Below, piece after piece: positions 57,996 through 64,000 of a DNA stretch of 64,000 bases. The translations under genes and the position numbers were made by a program. The stretch covers positions 186,001 to 250,000 of the forward strand of contig JAIUPH010000007.1 in NCBI GenBank assembly GCA_020161065.1, read 5' to 3'. The notes beneath the pieces are model-generated. The model did no database searches. It saw only the letters and a program-made list of their open reading frames with translations, and was not told the origin of the DNA. The stretch comes from Pseudomonadota bacterium (lineage in GTDB: Bacteria; Pseudomonadota; Gammaproteobacteria; Burkholderiales; Burkholderiaceae_C). The first letter of the stretch is position 1, and each line of letters opens with the position of its first letter.

Positions 57996-58835
57996 GTGAG
58001 CGCCGCGTACGACGCCTGGATCGGCAGCGAGGAATCGCGCAGCGAACGCCTCGCCGCCTGGCCGGTGCAGGCGCTGGCGGCCACGCTGGGGCTGCCGGCG
58101 GCGCCGGCCGCGGGCGATCCGCTGCCGCCCGGCTGGCAGTGGCTGTTCTTCAATCCGGTGGTGCCGCGCAGCGGGCTGGGGCCCGACGGCCATCCGCAGC
58201 GCGGCGGCTTCCTGCCGCCGATCGAGCTGCCGCGCCGCATGTGGGCGGGCAGCCGTATCCGCTACGAGGCCGCGCTGCCGGTCGATGCGATGGCCACGCG
58301 CACGAGCCGCATCGTGTCGATCCAGAACAAGACCGGCAAGCGCGGCGCGCTGTGGTTCGTGACCGTCGAGCACACCACCTCGCACGAGGGCCGGCCCTGC
58401 ATCGTCGAGCAGCAGGACATCGTGTACCGCGAGGCCACGCCGCCGGGCACCGCGGCCGCCGCGCCGCCGCGCCACGAGGCGCAGGCCCGCCGCGTGCGCG
58501 AGGTCGACCCCGACACCACGCTGCTGTTCCGGTATTCGGCGCTGACCTTCAACGGCCACCGCATCCACTACGACCAGGCCTATGCGCGCGGCGAGGAAGG
58601 CTACCCCGACCTCGTGGTGCACGGCCCGCTGACCGCCACGCTGCTGCAGCAGCTTGCGGTGGAACACATGGACGGCCGCTCGCTGGCGAGCTTCGAGTTC
58701 CGCGGCGTCAGCCCGCTGTTCGTGGGCCGCCGCTTCCAGCTCGAGGCCGGCGACCCGCAAGACGGCGTGCTGCCGCTGTGGGCGCGCGGCCCCGACGGCG
58801 AGCTGGCGATGGCCGCCAGCGCCAGCTTCCGCTGA
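57996..58835 (+). CDS. FAS1-like / mesaconyl-C4-CoA hydratase-type dehydratase
   Basis: The protein has 279 residues from a GTG at 57996 preceded by GAGAG. It has the double hotdog layout of the HTD2/mesaconyl-C4-CoA hydratase group: an N-terminal MaoC-like half (GWQWLFFNPVVPRSGLGPDGHP, LPRRMWAGSRI) and a C-terminal half with FNGHRIHYDQAYARGEEGYPDLVVHGPL, which carries the catalytic His. It would hydrate an enoyl- or mesaconyl-type CoA ester made by the divergently encoded CoA-transferase. Confidence 0.9.
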   Translation: MSAAYDAWIGSEESRSERLAAWPVQALAATLGLPAAPAAGDPLPPGWQWLFFNPVVPRSGLGPDGHPQRGGFLPPIELPRRMWAGSRIRYEAALPVDAMATRTSRIVSIQNKTGKRGALWFVTVEHTTSHEGRPCIVEQQDIVYREATPPGTAAAAPPRHEAQARRVREVDPDTTLLFRYSALTFNGHRIHYDQAYARGEEGYPDLVVHGPLTATLLQQLAVEHMDGRSLASFEFRGVSPLFVGRRFQLEAGDPQDGVLPLWARGPDGELAMAASASFR

Positions 58836-58879
58836 ACCCGGACGTTTCGCATTCCCTTCCCCCGGAGACCCGAAAAGAC

Positions 58880-59623
58880 ATGGCTCAACACCTGAGCGGA
58901 CCGCCGCGCCTCGACGGCCAGGTCGCGCTGATCACCGGCGGCGCCGGCGGCATGGGCCGCGCGATCGCGGCCGCCTTCCACGCCGCCGGCGCGCGCGTGG
59001 TCGCCACCGACCGCGCCGAGCACGAGGACATCGGCCCCGGCATCGAGTACCGGCGCTACGACGTCACGTCGCGCGCCGAGACCGACCGCGTGATCGACGC
59101 CGTGCTGGCCGCGCACGGCAAGGTCGACGTGCTCGTGCTGTGCGCCGGCATCATCGCCCGCACGCCGCTGGCCGACAGCAGCGACGACGAGTGGGACGCC
59201 ATCCTCTCGGTCAACGTCAAGGGCGTCGTCAACCCGGCGCGCAAGCTGTTCCCGCTGATGTGCAAGCGCGGCTTCGGCAAGGTCCTGGCCGCGGGCTCGA
59301 TCGCCGCCAAGAACGGCGGCGTCGCGTCGGGCCCCGCGTACGTGGCGTCCAAGGCCGCCGTGCACGGGATGATGCGCTGGATGGCCAAGGCCGGCGCGCC
59401 GCACGGCGTGTACGCCAACACGCTGGCCCCGGGCCCGGTGGAGACCGCGATGTGGGCCAGCGTCACGGGCCAGGCCGCGCCGTCGGCCAACGCCACGGTG
59501 CCGCTGGGCCGCTACGGCAATGCCGAGGACATCGCGCAGGCCGCGCTGTTCCTGTGCTCGCCCGCCTCGAACTGGATCACCGGCACGTCGCTGGACATCA
59601 GCGGCGGCATGTGGATGGATTGA
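58880..59623 (+). CDS. Short-chain dehydrogenase/reductase
   Basis: A 247-residue classical SDR. The cofactor loop is TGGAGGMGRAI, followed by the Asp after beta-2 (VVATDRAE, favouring NAD), CAG, the catalytic Ser (AAGSIAAK) and Tyr-Lys pair (YVASKAA), and the C-terminal GTSLDISGGMWMD. It probably oxidises the hydroxyacyl intermediate formed by the hydratase encoded 44 bp upstream. Confidence 0.94.
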   Translation: MAQHLSGPPRLDGQVALITGGAGGMGRAIAAAFHAAGARVVATDRAEHEDIGPGIEYRRYDVTSRAETDRVIDAVLAAHGKVDVLVLCAGIIARTPLADSSDDEWDAILSVNVKGVVNPARKLFPLMCKRGFGKVLAAGSIAAKNGGVASGPAYVASKAAVHGMMRWMAKAGAPHGVYANTLAPGPVETAMWASVTGQAAPSANATVPLGRYGNAEDIAQAALFLCSPASNWITGTSLDISGGMWMD

Positions 59624-59637
59624 CCGGGAGCCGCGAC

Positions 59638-60543
59638 ATGACTGGCAATGTGATCGGCTTCGTCGGCCTGGGCGTGATGGGCGGCCCGATGGCGCGCAAC
59701 ATGGCGCTGAAGCACGCCGGCGAGGTGCTGGTGTTCGACACCCAGCCGGCCGCGTTCGAGGCGCTGGCCGGCACGAAGGCGCGCCGCGCCGCGACGCTGG
59801 CCGAGCTGGGCGCGCAGGCCGACGTGGTGTTCCTGTCGCTGCCCGGCGGCCCGCAGGTCGAGCAGGTGTGCCTGGGCGCGCAGGGGCTGACGGCGGGGCC
59901 GCGGCGGCCCAGCGTGATCGTCGACCTGAGCACGACGACCGTGGCCTCGGCGCGCGCTGTCGCCCAACGCCTGACCGAACTGGGCGTGGCCTTCGCCGAC
60001 GCGCCGGTGGCGCGCACGCGCGAGGCGGCGCAGCGCGGCGAGCTGAGCATCATGGTCGGCGCCGACGCGGCGCTGTACGCGCGCATCGAGCCGCTGCTGC
60101 ACTACATCGGGTCCGACCTCACGCACTGCGGCGCGGTCGGCTGCGGGCAGGTGGTCAAGCTGATCAACAACGCGCTGAACTTCGAGAACACGGTCGCGCT
60201 GGCCGAGATGATGGTGCTGGGCCAGCGCGCCGGCGTCGAGCCGGCGACGCTGCTGGACGCGGTGTCCAAGGGCTCGGGCGACAGCTTCGTGCTGCGCAAC
60301 CACGGCCGCAAGGCGATGCTGCCGCGCAGCTTTCCCGAGAAGTCGTTCCCGCCCGAGTACGTGCTGAAGGACATCGCCTGCGTGCTGGAGCTGGCGGCGC
60401 AGAACGGCGTCACGGCCCACGTCACCGAGCTGGCCCAGCGCTACTTCACGGCCACCGCGCGCGCGGGCTGGAGCGGGCGCTACTACCCGGCGGTGATCGA
60501 GGTGGTGGACCGCGGCATCGGCCCGGCGCCGCGCGAGGGCTGA
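59638..60543 (+). CDS. 3-hydroxyisobutyrate dehydrogenase-family oxidoreductase
   Basis: A 301-residue protein with GFVGLGVMGGPMARNMA as NAD motif and the catalytic Lys in GQVVKLINNALNFEN. The substrate motif reads ADAPVARTREAAQRG instead of the usual DAPVSGG, so its pocket differs from typical members. It lies 14 bp after the SDR gene and 4 bp before livH-like, in one operon. Confidence 0.92.
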   Translation: MTGNVIGFVGLGVMGGPMARNMALKHAGEVLVFDTQPAAFEALAGTKARRAATLAELGAQADVVFLSLPGGPQVEQVCLGAQGLTAGPRRPSVIVDLSTTTVASARAVAQRLTELGVAFADAPVARTREAAQRGELSIMVGADAALYARIEPLLHYIGSDLTHCGAVGCGQVVKLINNALNFENTVALAEMMVLGQRAGVEPATLLDAVSKGSGDSFVLRNHGRKAMLPRSFPEKSFPPEYVLKDIACVLELAAQNGVTAHVTELAQRYFTATARAGWSGRYYPAVIEVVDRGIGPAPREG

Positions 60544-60547
60544 GGCG

Positions 60548-61426
60548 ATGGCGGACCTCGTCGGCCTGGTCTGGTCGGGCATGGTCAGCGGCTGCCTGTA
60601 CGCGATGGGCGCGCTCGGCCTCGTGCTGATCTTCAAGAGCTCGATGGTCGTCAACTTCGCGCACGGCAACCTCGCCGGGCTGGCGGCCTTTCTCGTCTTC
60701 GGCTTCACCGCCGGCCACTTCGCGAAGATGGCCTGGGCGCCGGCGGTGCTGCTGACGCTGGCGATCGTGGTCGCGGTGATGGCGCTGAGCTACCTGCTGA
60801 TCGCGCCGCTGGTGTTCAAGTCCGACCTCACCAGCACCATTGCCACGCTGGGCGTCGGGCTGGTCGCGCAGGGGCTGACGCAGCTCATCTTCGGCTCCGA
60901 CGTAGTCTCGCTCGAACTGCCGCTGCCCGACTGGCGCGCCACGCTGGGGCCGCTGCGCGTCAACGCCTACGACCTGGCGGTGCTTGGCGCCACCGCGCTG
61001 GCCATCGGCGCGCTGTACCTGTTGATCGAGCGCACGCGCATCGGCATCGCGTTTCGCGCCGTGTCCACGCACCCTTTCGCCAGCCGCGTGTGCGGGCTCG
61101 AACTGCGCCGCGTGCACCTGTTCTCGTGGGTGGTGGCCGGGCTGCTGGGGCTGGTGGCTTCGCTGCTGATCGTGCCCACCACCTTCCTGTCGTCGACCAG
61201 CGTCGCGTCGTTCATGTTGCAGGCCTTCGCCGCCGCGGTGGTGGGCGGCTTCACCAGCCTGCCCGGCGCGGTGGTCGGCGGCATCTTCATCGGCGTGCTG
61301 ATGAACCTGCTGTCGTTCTACGTCTCGGCGGAGTTCATCAACACCTACCTGCTGCTGACCATGCTCTTCGTGCTCAACCTTTTCCCCAAGGGCGTGCTCG
61401 CGGCACGCCAGGGCGCCCGTGTCTAG
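60548..61426 (+). CDS. LivH-type ABC permease
   Basis: A 292-residue inner-membrane protein with about eight helices. SGCLYAMGALGLVLIFKSSMVVNFAHG is the typical LivH N-terminus, and AAAVVGGFTSLPGAVVGGIFIGV contains the cytoplasmic coupling loop. It pairs with the LivM-type permease whose start overlaps its stop by 8 bp. Confidence 0.93.
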   Translation: MADLVGLVWSGMVSGCLYAMGALGLVLIFKSSMVVNFAHGNLAGLAAFLVFGFTAGHFAKMAWAPAVLLTLAIVVAVMALSYLLIAPLVFKSDLTSTIATLGVGLVAQGLTQLIFGSDVVSLELPLPDWRATLGPLRVNAYDLAVLGATALAIGALYLLIERTRIGIAFRAVSTHPFASRVCGLELRRVHLFSWVVAGLLGLVASLLIVPTTFLSSTSVASFMLQAFAAAVVGGFTSLPGAVVGGIFIGVLMNLLSFYVSAEFINTYLLLTMLFVLNLFPKGVLAARQGARV

Positions 61427-62405
61427 CCTGCCGATGACCGCTGCCGCGGGCGCCGCGGCGGCCGAAGCCGCCGGCGCCGGGCGCCGCGGCTGGCGATGGC
61501 TGGGCGCCGCCGGGCTGCTGGCGCTGTTCGTGCTGCCGCTGGTGGCCGGCGGCTACTGGACCTTCACGCTCGGGCTGTGCTTCGCGAACGCGATCGCGAT
61601 CCTCTCGGTGAGTTTCCTCGTGCGTTACGGCGGCGAGGTCTCGATCGCCAACGGCGTCTTCGCTGCCGCCGGCGCCTACACGGTGGCCATCGTCGAGAAG
61701 TTCTTCGGCCTCTCGCTGCTGGCCAGCCTGCCGCTGGCGGCCGTGGTGGGGGCGCTGCTCGGGCTGGCGTTCGCCTACCCGTCGCGCAACCTGTCGGGCA
61801 TCTACCTTTCGGTGGCGACGATCGCGCTGGCGCTGGCGTTGCCCGAGGTGCTGCTGCACTTTCCCCGGGTCACCGGCGGCTTCGAAGGGCTGTACGTCAA
61901 GCTCGACGCCGTCCCCGGGCTGTCGAAGGGGTTGCAGCGCTACTACCTGCCGCTGCTGGGGCTGGTGGCGGTGGTCGCGCTGCTGTCGCAGTTCCGGCGC
62001 TCGCGGCAGGCGATGGCGCTGCTGCTGATCCGCACCTCGGCGCACGCGGCCGAATCCTTCGGCGTGCGCCGGAGCTGGGCGCGCTTGTCGTGCATGGCGC
62101 TCGGTGCGGCGATCGCGGCCATCGGCGGCGCGCTGCTGGCGTTCAGCTCGTCGACGGTGTCGCCCAACAGCTTCACGCTGTGGACTTCGATCTTCCTGCT
62201 CGTCGGCTCGGTGGTCAGCCTGTACTCGCTGACGGTGCTGGGCAGCTTCGTCGGCGGCGCATTCCTGACGCTGATGCCGCTGCTGCTGGCCGGCGCCGGC
62301 GACTGGGTGCCCATCCTCTACGGCGCCGCGCTGCTGGCGGTGGTGCTGGGCGTCAACGCGCTGCCCGAAGGCTGGCGCGCGCGGCTCGAAGGGCGGGCGC
62401 AATGA
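61419..62405 (+). CDS. LivM-type ABC permease
   Basis: The protein has 328 residues from a GTG at 61419, or 323 from an ATG at 61434. It is polytopic, with SFLVRYGGEVSIANGVFAAAGAY and the coupling loop region AAIGGALLAFSSSTVSPNSF. It overlaps the ATPase gene by 4 bp (ATGA). Confidence 0.92.
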   Translation: MSSLPMTAAAGAAAAEAAGAGRRGWRWLGAAGLLALFVLPLVAGGYWTFTLGLCFANAIAILSVSFLVRYGGEVSIANGVFAAAGAYTVAIVEKFFGLSLLASLPLAAVVGALLGLAFAYPSRNLSGIYLSVATIALALALPEVLLHFPRVTGGFEGLYVKLDAVPGLSKGLQRYYLPLLGLVAVVALLSQFRRSRQAMALLLIRTSAHAAESFGVRRSWARLSCMALGAAIAAIGGALLAFSSSTVSPNSFTLWTSIFLLVGSVVSLYSLTVLGSFVGGAFLTLMPLLLAGAGDWVPILYGAALLAVVLGVNALPEGWRARLEGRAQ

Positions 62406-63176
62406 GTGCGGCCATGGCCGCCGAGCCGCTGGTGGTCGAGCAGCTTGCGCTGGCCTTCGGCGGCGTGCGCGTGCTGCAGGACATCGCGCTGGAGCTGCGG
62501 GCGGGCGAGATCACCGGGCTGATTGGGCCCAACGGCGCCGGCAAGACCAGCTTCTTCAACTGCCTGACGGGGCTGTACGCGCCGCAGCAGGGCCGCATCC
62601 GGCTGGGCGGGCTGCAGCTCGAGCGCGTGCCGCCCGCGGGGCGCGCGGCGCTGGGCTTCTCGCGCAGCTTCCAGCACGTGGCGCTGTGCCCCGAGCTGAG
62701 CGTGGTCGAGAACGTGATGATCGGGCTCGACCGCCAGTCGCGCGCCGGCTGGCTGGACGCCTTCCTGCCGCTGCCGCGCGGGCGCGCCGAGCGCGCCGCG
62801 AACCGCGAGCGCGCGCTCGCCGCGCTCTCGCGCGTGGGGCTGGCCGAAGTGGCCGACCGTTCGCCGACGGAACTGCCGCCCGGCGTGCTGCGGCTGACCG
62901 AGATCGCGCGCGCGATCGTCGGCGCGCCGCGCGTGCTGCTGCTCGACGAGCCGGCGGCGGGGCTGAACTCGGTCGAGACGCGCGACCTGGCGGACGCGCT
63001 GAAGCGGCTGCGCGCGCCGGAACTGGTGCTGGTGGTCGTCGAGCACGACATGGACCTGATCATGGAGGTCTGCGACACCATCCACGTGCTCAATGTCGGG
63101 CGCCTGCTGGCGTCGGGAACGCCGGCCGCGGTGCGCGCCAACCCGGAGGTGGTGCGCGTCTACCTGGGGGACGACG

Positions 63177-63184
<8 letters not shown>
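62402..63184 (+). CDS. LivG-type ABC ATPase with degenerate signature motif
   Basis: A 260-residue ATPase. Walker A is GPNGAGKTS, Walker B VLLLDEPAAGL and the switch His is in VVEHDMDLI. The ABC signature is unusual: where LivG proteins have LxYGQQRRLEIARAL, this one reads LPPGVLRLTEIARAI. Only the Gly is kept. With an intact LivF partner, one of the two ATP sites of the dimer may be inactive, as in some asymmetric transporters. Confidence 0.93.
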
Positions 63185-63923
<739 letters not shown>

Positions 63924-63940
63924 CACAGGAGACCCATCCG

Positions 63941-64000
63941 ATGAAGCAGCTCAAGCTCGAAGGCCGCGTGATCGCCGGCGGCCTGGCGTTTCCCGAAGGC
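63941..64000 (+). CDS. Start of an SMP-30/gluconolactonase-like protein (partial)
   Basis: Only the first 20 codons are in the window (MKQLKLEGRVIAGGLAFPEG), with AGGAGA 8 nt upstream. The pattern of a short strand followed by GLxFPEG is typical of SMP-30/gluconolactonase/LRE-type beta-propellers, which often hydrolyse lactones. It is 17 bp after livF-like and probably in the same operon. Confidence 0.6.
   Translation, partial: MKQLKLEGRVIAGGLAFPEG

Overview
The window is very GC-rich and gene-dense. Its content fits a soil or freshwater betaproteobacterium of the order Burkholderiales: six Bug/TctC-type periplasmic receptor genes (one internally deleted), four class III (CaiB/BaiF) CoA-transferases, three IclR-type and two LysR-type regulators, one FadR-subfamily GntR regulator, and repeated acyl-CoA catabolic genes. 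No rRNA, tRNA, CRISPR array, phage module or transposase was seen. The taxonomic call is an inference from gene content.

Region 1 (1-15.4 kb) is mixed. It holds a membrane-anchored TIR-WD40 protein (3' end outside the window), a secreted protein, a very large BTAD/AAA regulator, an Xre/RES-type toxin-antitoxin pair, an OmpR-type two-component system, an Ig-like/DUF3500 lipoprotein with a HupE/UreJ-like membrane protein, a second BTAD/TPR regulator and a DUF4242 protein. Region 2 (15.4-22.7 kb, minus strand) is a CoA-thioester degradation operon: enoyl-CoA hydratase, acyl-CoA ligase, Bug receptor, IclR regulator, MaoC hydratase and a two-domain fused acyl-CoA dehydrogenase; a LysR gene precedes it. 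Region 3 (23.9-27.5 kb) has a translationally coupled pair, a thermolysin-like HExxH peptidase and a ComEC-like metallo-beta-lactamase hydrolase with a histone-like basic tail, followed by a SugE/Gdx exporter with a structured leader.

Region 4 (27.5-40.5 kb) has a fumarylacetoacetase-family gene, an IclR-regulated hydratase/CoA-transferase/Bug operon, a RelE/ParE-type toxin-antitoxin pair, crcB, and an overlapping operon of HMG-CoA-lyase-like lyase, CoA-transferase, Bug receptor and a domain-swapped fused aconitase-family enzyme. That last set could catabolise a methylated hydroxy-diacid such as citraconate/citramalate. A FadR-type regulator is followed by about 780 bp of interleaved inverted repeats. 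Region 5 (41.3-45.9 kb) is an IpdAB-like operon with a near-consensus promoter and a FadR-type operator.

Region 6 (46-64 kb) holds an acyl-CoA ligase, two decaying genes (an N-terminally truncated acyl-CoA dehydrogenase and an internally deleted Bug receptor), another Bug receptor with an IclR regulator, a hydrolase that seems to lack its catalytic histidine, two ketopantoate-reductase/hydroxyisobutyrate-dehydrogenase-type enzymes, an FMN hydroxyacid dehydrogenase, a Liv-type substrate-binding protein and a CoA-transferase. These face a divergent operon (FAS1-like hydratase, SDR, beta-hydroxyacid dehydrogenase, LivHMGF and the start of an SMP-30 protein). A pair of inverted 17-bp sites, each covering a -10 box, lies between the divergent units. 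A second motif (TTCA-N5-TGAA core) lies about 75-105 bp upstream of three minus-strand units around the IclR gene.

The best candidates for something new are the coupled peptidase/MBL pair, the TIR-WD40 protein, the putative citraconate cassette, and the two unassigned regulons of region 6.
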